NCBI GenBank assembly: GCA_949840915.1
Contig: CATKXY010000001.1
Span: forward strand, 310,001-374,000
Source: an uncultured Lachnospiraceae bacterium
Lineage (GTDB): Bacteria > Bacillota > Clostridia > Lachnospirales > Lachnospiraceae
Direction of reading: 5' to 3'
Length of the DNA stretch: 64,000 nucleotides
Under the pieces are notes generated by a model. The model was not told where the DNA came from and did no database searches. It saw only the letters and a list, made by a program, of their open reading frames with translations. Both the position numbers and the translations under genes were made by a program. Within the stretch, counting starts at the first letter, position 1, and each line of letters begins with the position of its first letter. This document shows positions 35,523-44,986 of this stretch, in pieces.

Positions 35523-36275
35523 ATGGCAAGAAAGAAGATTATTGCCGGCAACTGGAAGATGAACATGACTCCCAGCGAGGCTGTAAAGCTGTGTGCCGAG
35601 TTAAAGGATCTTGTGAAAAATGATGATGCGGATGTGGTATACTGCGTTCCTGCCATCGACATTGTACCTGTTGTGGAAGCAGTAAAAGGGACTAACGTAG
35701 AGGTCGGCGCAGAGAATATGTACTTTGAGGAGAAGGGCGCATACACCGGGGAGATTTCTGCAGCAATGTTGAAGGATGCGGGTGTAAAATATGTTATTAT
35801 CGGTCACTCTGAGAGAAGGGATTACTTCAAGGAGGACGACGCTCTGCTCAACAAGAAGGTTAAGAAGGCCATTGAGGCAGGCCTGACTCCGATCCTTTGC
35901 TGCGGCGAGAGCCTGGAGCAGAGAGAGATGGGAGTCACCATGGACTGGATCCGTCTGCAGATCAAATCCGATCTGGTGGACGTGACTGCGGACCAGGTGA
36001 AGGAGATGGTGATTGCTTATGAGCCGATCTGGGCCATCGGCACCGGCAAGACCGCTACGACCGAGCAGGCACAGGAGGTATGTAAGGGCATCCGGGACTG
36101 CATCGGGGAGATGTACGATGATGCCACTGCGGCGGCAGTGCGTATCCAGTACGGCGGTTCCGTGAATGCGGGAAACGCGGCTGAGCTGTTTGCACAGCCC
36201 GATATCGACGGCGGACTGGTAGGGGGAGCTTCCCTGAAGGCGGACTTTGGCAAGATCGTCAATTACAACAAATAG
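35523..36275 (+). CDS. tpiA: Triosephosphate isomerase
   Basis: 250 residues, TIM barrel. Substrate-binding N-WKMN near the start, electrophile H95 in IIGHSERR, and base E167 in [14 protein letters not shown]; the phosphate loop YGGSVNAGN is present. It interconverts dihydroxyacetone phosphate and glyceraldehyde-3-phosphate. Ends at a strong terminator. A gene for phosphoglycerate mutase or enolase does not follow. Confidence 0.98.
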   Translation: MARKKIIAGNWKMNMTPSEAVKLCAELKDLVKNDDADVVYCVPAIDIVPVVEAVKGTNVEVGAENMYFEEKGAYTGEISAAMLKDAGVKYVIIGHSERRDYFKEDDALLNKKVKKAIEAGLTPILCCGESLEQREMGVTMDWIRLQIKSDLVDVTADQVKEMVIAYEPIWAIGTGKTATTEQAQEVCKGIRDCIGEMYDDATAAAVRIQYGGSVNAGNAAELFAQPDIDGGLVGGASLKADFGKIVNYNK

Positions 36276-36318
36276 TTAAATCCGTGTGTAAATAATAAAA
36301 TGTCAAAATCTAAAAAGG

Positions 36319-36358
36319 CTGTTCAATCCGGTGAGGTTCCGGATTGAACAGTTTTTTT
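36319..36358 (+). terminator. Terminator of the gap-pgk-tpiA operon
   Basis: Perfect 13-bp stem (36319-36331 with 36339-36351), 7-base loop and seven T. Confidence 0.93.
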
Positions 36359-36386
36359 CTGCGTCATATATAATTTTACGGGGTGC

Positions 36387-36415
36387 TTGTCAAGGCTTCC
36401 GGCTGATTATATAAT
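36387..36415 (+). promoter_or_regulatory. Promoter of the MBL-fold gene
   Basis: TTGTCA (36387-36392), 17 bp, TATAAT (36410-36415). Confidence 0.65.
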
Positions 36416-36483
36416 ATTGGTGACGCTTACGACGGATATCGGATAAGGAAACAGATAAAAAAGAGAGAGTTGGTGAATGAACC

Positions 36484-37356
36484 ATGGAATTGATTCAGGC
36501 AGGAGAGAGAACCTATTACATCAAGAATCCCACGAATATCGGAGTCTACCGTATGGATGAGGAGAATGTGATCCTGATCGACTCGGGAAATGACAAAGAC
36601 GCGGGCAAGAAGATTCTGAAGCTGGTGGAGGGACAGGGATTTAAGGTGCGCGCGGTCATCAACACGCATTCCCATGCGGATCATATCGGAGGAAACAGAC
36701 TGATACAGGAGAGGACAGGCTGTGAGATTTATGCCTGGGGCATGGAGCGGTGTTTTGTGGAATATCCTGTACTGGAGCCCTCATTCTTATATGGAGGATG
36801 TCCTTTTGGAGACCTGCGCAACAAGTTCCTCATGGCCAAGGAATCCCGGGTGAGGGATCTGGCGGAAGGGCTTCCCGGAGGACTGGAATACTTTCCGCTG
36901 GGTGGACACTCCTTTGATATGATAGGCGTCAGGACTCCCGACGGGGTGGTGTTTGTGGCGGATGCCCTGTGCAGTGCGGAGACGATACAAAAGTATCATC
37001 TGTTTTATTTATATGATGTGCAAGCGCATCTGGACACGCTTCAGCGTCTTGGAGAATTGCAGGGAAAGGTTTTTATCCCGTCGCATTGTGAAGCCACAGA
37101 GGATATGGGACCTCTGCTGGCGCTGAACATCGGTAAGGTGGAGGAGATTCTGGAGGCTGTCCGGGAAGCCTGTGCGGACGGAGCCGGATTTGAGGACATT
37201 CTGGCGGCAATTGCAGAGCGCTATGGAATAACTATGAACGCGAATCAGTATGTGCTGGTGGGGAGTACCGTGAGGTCGTACCTGTCCTGTCTGTGTCTGG
37301 AGGGGAAAGTACAGTATGAGTTTGCCGGCGGCAGGATGCTCTGGCGCGCGTGTTAG
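36484..37356 (+). CDS. MBL-fold metallohydrolase
   Basis: 290 residues. Metal-binding motif H62-S-H64-A-D66-H67 in THSHADHIGGN, a second His in LGGHSFD, the Asp of VADALCS and the His of IPSHCE. The fold matches the hydroxyacylglutathione hydrolase-like branch. Two zinc ions are expected. The C-terminal 90 residues (from about 210) form an added helical or winged-helix-like part (LAAIAERYGI, YVLVGSTVRSYLSCL). Substrate unknown. No strong ribosome site is seen. Confidence 0.85.
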   Translation: MELIQAGERTYYIKNPTNIGVYRMDEENVILIDSGNDKDAGKKILKLVEGQGFKVRAVINTHSHADHIGGNRLIQERTGCEIYAWGMERCFVEYPVLEPSFLYGGCPFGDLRNKFLMAKESRVRDLAEGLPGGLEYFPLGGHSFDMIGVRTPDGVVFVADALCSAETIQKYHLFYLYDVQAHLDTLQRLGELQGKVFIPSHCEATEDMGPLLALNIGKVEEILEAVREACADGAGFEDILAAIAERYGITMNANQYVLVGSTVRSYLSCLCLEGKVQYEFAGGRMLWRAC

Positions 37357-37358
37357 GA

Positions 37359-37386
37359 TTGACATTGTCTGATAATCTCCTATAAT
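37359..37386 (+). promoter_or_regulatory. Promoter of the solute-binding protein gene
   Basis: TTGACA (37359-37364), 16 bp, TATAAT (37381-37386). Confidence 0.65.
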
Positions 37387-37487
37387 AGAATTAAGTTGAA
37401 TAAAAATGTGTGTTCAACCATGGATCAATTACAATAGACTGTATTTGGTTTGATAAGTGTGCGCCGCAGCGCACAGGCAGGTATGGA

Positions 37488-38711
37488 ATGAGTAAAATCA
37501 GACTTATGGCATTTCTATTGTTCATCTCAATGCTGGCGGGAATCTGCGGATGCGGCAGGAAGGAACCGGTAAAGCTGACGGTCTGGGGATCCCAGGCCAG
37601 CCAGGAGATGCTGCGGGAGATGGCTGATGAATTCATAGAGCTTCATGCAAAGGAAGCAAAGATCGAGATCGTGCTTCGGGTGGAAGATGAGGACACTGTG
37701 GCTGACAATGCGGTGAGCAATCAGGAGCAGCTGGCGGATGTATTTTCCTTTGCGGGGGACCAGACCATGCGTCTTGTCAACTCGGGCATCCTGATGCCTG
37801 TGGAGCATGGGGTGGATGAGATCGTCGAGGCAAGCGGCGGAGCGGACAGTGCTGCCATCGCGGCGGCATCTGATGACGGTGTGCTTTATGCATATCCGCT
37901 GACGGCCAGCAATGGGTATTTTATGTATTATAATGCGGAATATTTTACCCCCTCCGACGTCGCTTCCCTGGACGGTATGCTGCGGGCGGCGGAACGGGCG
38001 GGCAAATCCGTGTCCATGGACTGGACCAGCGGATGGTACATATACTCTTTTTTTGGCGGAGCGGGGATGCAGATTTATCTGGCGGAGGACGAAAAGCATA
38101 ATATCTGCGACTGGAACCGCATGTCGGGCGGCTGCCGGGGCGTGGATGTGGCAGAGGCCATGCTTGCTGTCTCCGCAAGCGATGCTTTCCTGAACACCAA
38201 CGATGAGGGGTTCCGAAACGGGATCGAGAGCGGAGAGATTATTGCCGGAGTGAACGGTCCGTGGAATGCGGAGTTTGTCAAGACGCAGTGGGGAGAGCAT
38301 TACAGGGCAGTGAAGCTTCCCACCTATACCTTAAACGGAAAACAGGTACAGATGGCCAGCTTTGCGGGTTATAAACTGGTAGGAGTGAAGTCTTCCACAA
38401 AGGAGCCGGAGTGGGCCGTAAAGTTCGCGGAGTATATAACAAATGAAGAAAATCAGTTGAAGCGCTTTCGTGTCACCGGAGAGTGTCCGGCCAATGTGAA
38501 GGCGGCGCAGGCGGCGGAGGTACAGGAGTCCCCCGCGGTGGCGGCTCTCAGGGATCAGGCGCCCTATTCTGTGCGGCAGTCCATTGCCAGTCCGTTCTGG
38601 ACGCCGGCCACGATCTTTGGTACGGTTATGGCGTCAGGAAATCCCGACGGCAGAGATCTGCAGGAGCTCTTGGATGAGCTGGTGGACGGGGCTTCTCAGC
38701 CGGAGGAATAG
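37488..38711 (+). CDS. Extracellular solute-binding lipoprotein (MalE-like)
   Basis: 407 residues from ATG 37488. A basic-hydrophobic signal peptide ends in a lipobox ICG-C22, so the mature protein would be lipid-anchored. The fold pattern KLTVWGSQASQEMLREMADE, and later GVNGPWNAEFVKTQWGE and FAGYKLVGVKS, places it among family 1 (carbohydrate) ABC binding proteins. No permease or ATPase gene is adjacent; the next gene, 44 bases on, encodes an HD-GYP sensor. It may serve a transporter elsewhere or act as a ligand sensor with its neighbour. The frame is open to 37410 without a better start. Confidence 0.85.
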   Translation: MSKIRLMAFLLFISMLAGICGCGRKEPVKLTVWGSQASQEMLREMADEFIELHAKEAKIEIVLRVEDEDTVADNAVSNQEQLADVFSFAGDQTMRLVNSGILMPVEHGVDEIVEASGGADSAAIAAASDDGVLYAYPLTASNGYFMYYNAEYFTPSDVASLDGMLRAAERAGKSVSMDWTSGWYIYSFFGGAGMQIYLAEDEKHNICDWNRMSGGCRGVDVAEAMLAVSASDAFLNTNDEGFRNGIESGEIIAGVNGPWNAEFVKTQWGEHYRAVKLPTYTLNGKQVQMASFAGYKLVGVKSSTKEPEWAVKFAEYITNEENQLKRFRVTGECPANVKAAQAAEVQESPAVAALRDQAPYSVRQSIASPFWTPATIFGTVMASGNPDGRDLQELLDELVDGASQPEE

Positions 38712-38755
38712 CGCGGAAGCTGTCTGCATTTGCAGGCAGGACAGGAGGTTTGGAT

Positions 38756-40081
38756 ATGCGGAAAATGACCCTTCATATCCTTGTTTCGATGATCATTGCG
38801 TCGGCGGCATGTATGCTGGGCATTCTGCTGCTGATGAGCAATATCAATTCCATATCAAGACAATACGAAGAAAATATCCGCAGGAATGTGCGGAACCAGA
38901 AAATCATGTCCCGTATCAGCGAGGATATCTATCAGACGGAGTCGCTGGTGTGGCAGCATATAGTCAACGAGGAGGATTCCGCGTATCTTCAATATGAGGA
39001 ACGGATATCGGCACTTTTGGATGAGATGACGGCGCTTTTTGCAGAGCTGGAGGAACATCTGGGGGATGACGCGGACGCTGCCACGCTGCACACGATTGTT
39101 AAGCAGCATGTGGGTTTTAAGTCCAACACGGATGTTGTGCTGGACTTGAGCAGGAGCGGTTCCAAGCAGTCCGCGCAGTACTATGTCGGGATGAAGCTGA
39201 GTCCCTATTTTGACAATGTAAACGATACCTTGCTGGAGATCAACAGGAATCTGGAGGAGAAGGGGGAGACGGCTGCCGCCCAGATGGAGGAGGGGCTTTA
39301 TACGGCGAGGTCTGCCGCCGTGGTCTGCCTTGGAGTGGTCGGCTTTATTCTGGCCGTGTGTATCGTTGTTGTGACACGCCGGGGCAGGTCTATCGTGGAT
39401 CAGCAGGCGGAGGAACTAAGGAATCATCAGCAGCGCGTGATGGAGCTCCAGTACAATACCATTGTAGGTATGGCCAATCTCATTGAGGGCAGGGATGAGG
39501 ACACGGGAGAGCATGTAAAGCGTACAGGCTGGTTTGTGGATAAAATCGCGAGAGAGCTGGCGGCGGAGGGTGCTTACCGGGAGCAGGTTGACGAGGCCTT
39601 TCTGGATAATCTGTGGAAGGCTGCGCCGCTGCATGATATCGGCAAGATCAAGGTGCCGGATGGAATACTGAAAAAGCCCGGGAAGCTCTCTTATGAGGAA
39701 TTTGAGATCATGAAGAGCCATGCCCGGGAGGGCGGCGAGATTATTTACGAGACCATGGGAGGCATCGAGGAACACGATTACATAGAAATGGCCCATGACG
39801 TGGCCAAATACCATCACGAGAAATGGGATGGTTCCGGCTATCCCGAAGGCCTTGCGGGGGAGGAGATACCTCTGTGTGCCAGGATCATGGCTGTGGCGGA
39901 TGTGTTTGACGCGCTGATCTCCAAGCGCTGTTATAAAGAGCCCATACCTTTTCAGAAGGCTTTTGCCATCATTGAAGAGTCTATGGGTTCCCATTTCGAC
40001 CCTGTGGTGGCAGGCGCTTTCTTAAAGCTGCGCCCCGAGGTGGAGCAATATCTGCTGGAGCTGGAGGAGAGCAGGGACTGA
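38756..40081 (+). CDS. Membrane sensor with HD-GYP domain
   Basis: 441 residues from ATG 38756 (AGGAGG 8 bases upstream). Membrane helix about 6-28, an extracytoplasmic helical sensor of about 155 residues rich in coiled-coil heptads, a second helix (about 184-206), then HD-GYP. Metal and signature residues are H293-D294-IGK, HHEKWDGSGYP with G361-YP-363, and VADVFDALIS. HD-GYP proteins hydrolyse cyclic di-GMP or related dinucleotides. No REC or GGDEF domain. The adjacent binding-protein gene could deliver its signal. Confidence 0.88.
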   Translation: MRKMTLHILVSMIIASAACMLGILLLMSNINSISRQYEENIRRNVRNQKIMSRISEDIYQTESLVWQHIVNEEDSAYLQYEERISALLDEMTALFAELEEHLGDDADAATLHTIVKQHVGFKSNTDVVLDLSRSGSKQSAQYYVGMKLSPYFDNVNDTLLEINRNLEEKGETAAAQMEEGLYTARSAAVVCLGVVGFILAVCIVVVTRRGRSIVDQQAEELRNHQQRVMELQYNTIVGMANLIEGRDEDTGEHVKRTGWFVDKIARELAAEGAYREQVDEAFLDNLWKAAPLHDIGKIKVPDGILKKPGKLSYEEFEIMKSHAREGGEIIYETMGGIEEHDYIEMAHDVAKYHHEKWDGSGYPEGLAGEEIPLCARIMAVADVFDALISKRCYKEPIPFQKAFAIIEESMGSHFDPVVAGAFLKLRPEVEQYLLELEESRD

Positions 40082-40096
40082 AAGGAACTTTCAAAC

Positions 40097-40125
40097 TTGT
40101 ATGTCTCCTGAATTTATGTTAAAAT
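40097..40125 (+). promoter_or_regulatory. Promoter of pfk 1
   Basis: TTGTAT (40097-40102), 17 bp, TAAAAT (40120-40125). Confidence 0.6.
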
Positions 40126-40183
40126 AAGTCAACGGACAGTAAAAGATACTGTTAACTCATTGCTATGGGAGAAGGAGGTACTT

Positions 40184-41413
40184 ATGTTAGGAAATGTAAT
40201 TGTGGGGCAGTCCGGCGGACCTACCGCTGTGATCAATTCATCTCTGGCAGGCGTCTATAAGACTGCAAAGGATCTGGGGGCAAACAAGGTCTATGGTATG
40301 CGCCATGGCATTCACGGTTTTCTGGAAGAGAAGATCGTGGATATGGATGAGAAGATCAAGTCGGATCTGGATTTAGAGCTTTTGAAGAGAACACCCTCTG
40401 CATTTTTGGGTTCCTGCCGTTTTAAACTGCCTGAGATCGAGGCGGACAGGGCAATGTACGAGAAAATTTTTGCTCTGCTTGCAAAATATGAAATTTCTGC
40501 ATTCTTTTATATAGGCGGAAATGATTCCATGGACACGATCAAGAAGCTGGCCGATTACGCAGTGGAGATCGACAGTCCGATTCGCTTTATCGGCGTACCC
40601 AAGACCATTGACAATGATCTTGAGGTGACGGATCACACGCCCGGCTACGGCAGTGCAGCCAAATACATAGCATCTGTGACCAAGGAGATCATCCGTGACG
40701 GTCTGGTGTATGATATCAAGAATGTAACGATCATCGAGATCATGGGACGTAATGCCGGATGGCTCACCGGTGCGGCGGCACTGGCGACCTGTGAGGACTG
40801 TGAGGGTGTGGACGGCATTTATCTGCCGGAGGTCGCATTCGACATCGACAAGTTTATCGCCAAGATCGGAAAGCTCTTAGAGACCAGAGACGCTATTGTC
40901 GTTGCGGTTTCAGAAGGCATCAAGACAGAGGACGGCAAGTATGTGTTCGAGCATGGCGACCACAATGAGTATGTGGATGCTTTCGGCCACAAACAGCTCT
41001 CCGGCACTGCAAAGTATCTGGCAGATCTGGTGAGTGAAAAGTTTGGCTGTAAATCAAGAGCGATTGAGCTCTCCACCATGCAGCGCTGTGCAGGCCACCT
41101 GACTTCCCGTGTGGATATCACCGAGGCTTATCAGGTGGGCGGTTCCGCAGTGAAAGCCGCTTTCGACGGAGAGACGGGCATGATGGTTACGCTTAAGAGG
41201 GAGTCCAGCGATCCCTATATCTGCACTACGGGACTTTATGATGTACATAAGATTGCAAACGTGGAGAAAAAGGTGCCTTTGGAGTGGATCACCGAGGACG
41301 GAACCTTTGTGTCCAAGGAGATGGTAAATTATATCAAGCCGCTGATCCAGGCAGAGCTGACACCGATCATGATCACTGGCCAGCCCAGACATATCGTGGT
41401 GGATATGCAGTAA
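40184..41413 (+). CDS. PPi-type 6-phosphofructokinase, paralogue 1
   Basis: 409 residues from ATG 40184 with AAGGAGG 6 bases upstream. Motifs: VGQSGGPTAVINSSLAGVY, G111-GND-S115 and PKTIDNDL, MGRNAGWL. ATP-dependent enzymes have a Gly where D114 stands and a Gly where the Lys of PKTIDND stands; the D and K favour pyrophosphate as phosphoryl donor. It phosphorylates fructose-6-phosphate, and the PPi form is reversible. A close paralogue lies at 57903-59147. Donor choice is inferred from these residues. Confidence 0.9.
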   Translation: MLGNVIVGQSGGPTAVINSSLAGVYKTAKDLGANKVYGMRHGIHGFLEEKIVDMDEKIKSDLDLELLKRTPSAFLGSCRFKLPEIEADRAMYEKIFALLAKYEISAFFYIGGNDSMDTIKKLADYAVEIDSPIRFIGVPKTIDNDLEVTDHTPGYGSAAKYIASVTKEIIRDGLVYDIKNVTIIEIMGRNAGWLTGAAALATCEDCEGVDGIYLPEVAFDIDKFIAKIGKLLETRDAIVVAVSEGIKTEDGKYVFEHGDHNEYVDAFGHKQLSGTAKYLADLVSEKFGCKSRAIELSTMQRCAGHLTSRVDITEAYQVGGSAVKAAFDGETGMMVTLKRESSDPYICTTGLYDVHKIANVEKKVPLEWITEDGTFVSKEMVNYIKPLIQAELTPIMITGQPRHIVVDMQ

Positions 41414-41435
41414 AATGTTTGCAGGTTGACATAAG

Positions 41436-41473
41436 AACAGCCGGGGAGGTTCGGTAAGACTTCTCCGGCTGTT
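41436..41473 (+). terminator. Hairpin after pfk 1
   Basis: Perfect 9-bp arms AACAGCCGG (41436-41444) and CCGGCTGTT (41465-41473) with extra pairing inside. Only three T follow, so termination may be partial. Confidence 0.6.
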
Positions 41474-41498
41474 TCATGGAAAAGGGAAGGGATTCAGT

Positions 41499-42494
41499 AT
41501 GATTTTTAAATGTCGAAACTGCGGCGGGAACGTGGTGTACAGTCCTGAGAAGCAGAAGATGTTTTGCCCGTACTGTGAGAGCGTGGAGAGCGAGGAACTT
41601 CAGCGTTCTGCAGACGGTAATATGCACATCTGTCCGGACTGCGGCGGTGAGATACCGTTAAAAGAGCATACGGCTGCCACGCAGTGTCCCTATTGCAGCA
41701 ATTATCTGATTCTGGATGCGCGCGTGGAGGGAGAGTATCTGCCCGGGAAAATGATTCCGTTTAAGCTGGGCAAGGAGACTTGCAAGAAGGTGCTGCGGGA
41801 TAAATTTAAAAAGAGCGTGTTTGCTCCCGAGGATTTCCTCTCCGAGGTTCGCCTGAACAGCATGCAGGGAACCTATGTGCCTTTCTGGTTTTTCGATTAT
41901 GACGTCAATGTGGATTATCAGGCGGAAGGAACAAAGGTGAGAAATTGGGTCAGCGGCAATATGAGCTATACGGAGACCTCTTATTATGATGTGCGCCGCA
42001 ATATGGATATTGATTTCAGGGATATTCCCGTGGATGCTTCTGTGGAGATGCCGGATGATGTGATGGATCTGATGGAGCCCTATGACTATAAGCAGCTGAT
42101 CTCGTTTGAACCCCGGTATATGTCGGGATTTTATGCGGAGAAGTACAATATGGGTGCTTTTCAGGTGGAGAGCAGGGCAAGGAAGAAAATGTCGGATGAT
42201 GCAGGATCTCTGGTGAAGGCGCAAATAAGCGGCTACAGCAGTGTGCGCCAGCAGCGCAATGATGTCCGGGTAAATGAAGACAGGCAGACCTATGGACTTC
42301 TTCCTGTCTGGAAGTACCTCTACCGTTACAAGGATCAGGAATATCCTTTCTATGTCAATGGACAGACGGGTAAGATCGTGGGGACGGTTCCGATCTCATC
42401 GGGAAAGGTCTGGGGCTATACGGCGACGTTGTGGGCGTGTCTCACGACCATTCTCGCAGGTCTGATCGTGTGGGTGCAGCTGTTATTGTTATAA
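41499..42494 (+). CDS. Zinc-ribbon protein with C-terminal membrane helix
   Basis: 331 residues. Two zinc ribbons at the start: CRNCGGN with CPYC, and CPDCGGE with CPYCSN. A beta-rich middle (VPFWFFDYDVNVDYQAEG) is followed by a membrane helix at about 303-328. Members of this family stand next to TPM-domain genes in many clostridia, as here (54 bases apart). The pair is probably a membrane-associated quality-control or envelope factor; the exact role is unknown. GGGAAGGG lies before the ATG. Confidence 0.8.
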   Translation: MIFKCRNCGGNVVYSPEKQKMFCPYCESVESEELQRSADGNMHICPDCGGEIPLKEHTAATQCPYCSNYLILDARVEGEYLPGKMIPFKLGKETCKKVLRDKFKKSVFAPEDFLSEVRLNSMQGTYVPFWFFDYDVNVDYQAEGTKVRNWVSGNMSYTETSYYDVRRNMDIDFRDIPVDASVEMPDDVMDLMEPYDYKQLISFEPRYMSGFYAEKYNMGAFQVESRARKKMSDDAGSLVKAQISGYSSVRQQRNDVRVNEDRQTYGLLPVWKYLYRYKDQEYPFYVNGQTGKIVGTVPISSGKVWGYTATLWACLTTILAGLIVWVQLLLL

Positions 42495-42548
42495 CGCGCA
42501 CGGAAGATACGGATAGGCCTGAAACTGTGTGGGAGAAGGAGAGAACTG

Positions 42549-43466
42549 ATGGAAAAGGAAATCAGGAGAGAAGCCATAAGAAAGTATCTGAGATATTTCA
42601 GAATATGGTTTATCGTGGCGGGACTCGTTGTGATACTGCTGCTGGGGACGCTTGTGTTAAAAGTAAAGCAGTATAATCTCCCCAGACGCAACACGATAGC
42701 CCCTGCGGAGCGTGTTTATGACAGTGCGGATGTCCTCACTGACGAGGAGGAGGAGAAGCTGCGCGCTGCCATCGCCGAAGCGGAGCAGTACAGCCATGCG
42801 GACATTATCATCGTGACGATCAATATGCCTATGGGTGTATCCGATTCTGAATGGGAACGGAATATGATGAACTGTGCGGATGATATCTATGACAATGGGA
42901 AATACGGATGGAACATGGCTTACGGAGACGGGGCGCTGCTTCTGGACAACTGGTATGAGGACGGAGAGGGAAGTCAGAAAGGGTCCTGGCTGTCCACCAG
43001 CGGAAAGATGGAAGATATTATCGGCTGGCGGGAGGAGGAGCGGGTTCTTGACGATATGTATGAATATATAGAGTATGATCCCTATAGAGCTTATCTCGCT
43101 GCGGTAGAGAGACTGGGTGCCTACGGAAGAAAAGGAGCGGCTTCCGGGGACTCCGACGGCATTGACGGCTTCACCGGCCTGCTGGGAGCATTTGTGATCT
43201 CCACGATCGCGGCGGCCGCGTATCTCATGACACATATGAGTCAGTCCAAGGCGAAGGACACCACATCGGCCGGAACTTATGTGCAGGGCGGTGTGCCGGC
43301 TCTGCGCGCAAAATCAGACGAGTTTATCCGGAAAAGCGTGGTGAGCCGTCGCATTGAATCCGGCAGCAGCGGCGGTGGAGGCGGCAGTCACAGAGGCGGC
43401 GGAAGTTCAGGACATCACACCAGCAGAGGCGGCCACAGCCACGGAGGCGGCGGGCGGCGGCGCTGA
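42549..43466 (+). CDS. TPM-domain membrane protein
   Basis: 305 residues. Membrane helix about 20-40, then the TPM domain (about 52-190): VYDSADVLTDEEEEKLRAAI, YSHADIIIVTINM. A second helix lies about 214-232. The C-terminus is a Gly/Ser/His-rich tail, GSSGGGGGSHRGGG and on to GGGGRRR, typical of TPM proteins. Some TPM domains hydrolyse phosphate esters and others only scaffold. Co-transcribed with the zinc-ribbon gene. The shared bidirectional terminator separates it from rpsT. Confidence 0.85.
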   Translation: MEKEIRREAIRKYLRYFRIWFIVAGLVVILLLGTLVLKVKQYNLPRRNTIAPAERVYDSADVLTDEEEEKLRAAIAEAEQYSHADIIIVTINMPMGVSDSEWERNMMNCADDIYDNGKYGWNMAYGDGALLLDNWYEDGEGSQKGSWLSTSGKMEDIIGWREEERVLDDMYEYIEYDPYRAYLAAVERLGAYGRKGAASGDSDGIDGFTGLLGAFVISTIAAAAYLMTHMSQSKAKDTTSAGTYVQGGVPALRAKSDEFIRKSVVSRRIESGSSGGGGGSHRGGGSSGHHTSRGGHSHGGGGRRR

Positions 43467-43472
43467 CAATAA

Positions 43473-43504
43473 AAAAGCACCCACATGACGGTATGGGTGC
43501 TTTT
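43473..43504. terminator. Bidirectional terminator between TPM gene and rpsT
   Basis: Perfect 11-bp arms 43473-43483 and 43494-43504, with A-run on one side and T-run on the other, placed between convergent genes. Confidence 0.88.
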
Positions 43505-43559
43505 GCTTTGTGCCATTTGAAATCAGTCTGTGTAAGACTGACCGGAAAACAAAAAGGGT

Positions 43560-43823
43560 TTAGGCCATTGTGTTGACAGCCTTGCTCACGCGGGCCACCT
43601 TGCGGGCCACATTGTTCTTGTGATAAACGCCTTTGCTGCCTGCCATCTCGATAGTCTTTACAGCAGCCTGAAGCGCGGTCTGGGCAGCAGCCTTGTCACC
43701 GGACTCGATTGCAGCGTAAACCTTCTTGATAGCGGTCTTAACGCCGGAACGGATGGCTTTGTTTCTATCTGTTCTGGTGCGGGTTACCAAGATTCTCTTC
43801 TTTGCGGATTTAATGTTAGCCAA
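43560..43823 (-). CDS. rpsT: 30S ribosomal protein S20
   Basis: 87 residues from TTG 43823, exactly the usual S20 size, reading (M)ANIKSAKKRILVTRTRTDRN. GGAGGTG lies 6 bases before this TTG. The ATG at 43838 would include the ribosome site itself and add five odd residues, so it is rejected. S20 binds 16S rRNA early in 30S assembly. In other bacteria S20 limits its own synthesis, and weak starts such as TTG are known there. Divergent from gpr, as in Bacillus. Confidence 0.97.
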   Translation of the reverse strand: MANIKSAKKRILVTRTRTDRNKAIRSGVKTAIKKVYAAIESGDKAAAQTALQAAVKTIEMAGSKGVYHKNNVARKVARVSKAVNTMA

Positions 43824-43916
43824 GTCGTACACCTCCATCTTTATGCAGTATCAATAATTTTTTGAAAATGTTTCACTATAGCCAGACACGGAAGACTAAG
43901 GTAAACATACTATTGT

Positions 43917-43945
43917 AGTGTAGTAAATTCCCGAGAGTTTGTCAA
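43917..43945 (-). promoter_or_regulatory. rpsT promoter
   Basis: On the minus strand TTGACA (43940-43945), 17 bp, TACACT (43917-43922), giving a leader of about 87 bases. Confidence 0.7.
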
Positions 43946-44024
43946 TACATATTTTCCTGTATTTTGCAAAAAATATAAAAAAATTCCGAAATGAAGGGGA
44001 AACAGGACGTAGGGGGAATGTGAC

Positions 44025-44942
44025 ATGGGGAATTTTCAGGTCAGAACGGATTTGGCGCTGGAGGTCAGAGAGAGTATCAGTGAGGCCGACAGTGAATTGC
44101 GCGGGGTGCGTGTGGAAGAATATTATATGGAAGATGAGGATATTCAGGTCACGAAGGTGATGATCGATACAAAAAACGCGGCCAAGGCTATGGGAAAGCC
44201 CATCGGAACTTATGTCACCATGGAGGCGCCGGCGCTGGTGGAGCCGGACGAGGATTACCACCGGGAAATCTCTGATTGTCTGGCAAAGGAGTTGTTGGAT
44301 ATGATTCCGGGAGGCGATCAGGAGCTCTCGGTGCTGGTGGTGGGGCTCGGAAACAGGGAGGTGACGGCCGATGCTCTGGGTCCTCAGGTTGTGGATAACC
44401 TCTTTATCACAAGACATGTGGTGAAAGAGTACGGTAAGGCTGCCTATAACTGCAGCAGAATGAATCTGGTGAGCAGTATGGAGCCGGGAGTCATGGCGAA
44501 GACCGGCATGGAGACGGCAGAGATCGTAAAGGGTGTGGTGGCGGAGACGAAGCCCGATGTGCTGATCGTCATCGATGCGCTGGCAGCGCGGAGCATCAAG
44601 CGTCTGAACCGTACCATTCAGATCACCAACACGGGTATCCAGCCCGGTTCGGGTGTGGGTAATCACCGCAATGCGCTGACGGAGGAGGAGCTGGGAATCC
44701 CGGTGATTGCAGTGGGTGTCCCGACGGTGGTGGACGCGGCTACCATTGTGGGGGATGCCCTGAAAAAATGGTTGGATGAGGATATCGACAAAAAGTTTGA
44801 CAGCAGGCTCGCGTTTGCGGAGCTGAACAATATGTATATGACCGGAAAGGATATCGACGCGGTGATCAAGCGGGTGAGCTTTACTCTGTCTGAAGGCATC
44901 AATATTGCCATGGAGAAAAATAATATAGTCTGTGGCGGCTGA
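44025..44942 (+). CDS. gpr: Spore germination protease GPR
   Basis: 305 residues. FQVRTDLALEVRE at the start holds the region where the pro-peptide is removed; the core reads VLVVGLGNREVTADALGPQV and IVIDALAARSIKRLNRTIQI. GPR is made in the forespore as a zymogen and degrades small acid-soluble proteins at germination. It is a distinct aspartic-type peptidase. AGGGGG precedes the ATG. The order gpr-spoIIP-lepA-hemW is the same as in Bacillus. SigG/SigF control is expected but I could not point to a convincing promoter. Confidence 0.95.
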   Translation: MGNFQVRTDLALEVRESISEADSELRGVRVEEYYMEDEDIQVTKVMIDTKNAAKAMGKPIGTYVTMEAPALVEPDEDYHREISDCLAKELLDMIPGGDQELSVLVVGLGNREVTADALGPQVVDNLFITRHVVKEYGKAAYNCSRMNLVSSMEPGVMAKTGMETAEIVKGVVAETKPDVLIVIDALAARSIKRLNRTIQITNTGIQPGSGVGNHRNALTEEELGIPVIAVGVPTVVDAATIVGDALKKWLDEDIDKKFDSRLAFAELNNMYMTGKDIDAVIKRVSFTLSEGINIAMEKNNIVCGG

Positions 44943-44986
44943 CAGGCTCATATATTAGAGGGAGAAACAAAAGGATATTCTTTCGG

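Noticed and set aside
43824..43838. ATG start for rpsT at 43838
   Set aside because: The ribosome site lies within these 15 bases, and S20 of normal length starts at TTG 43823.
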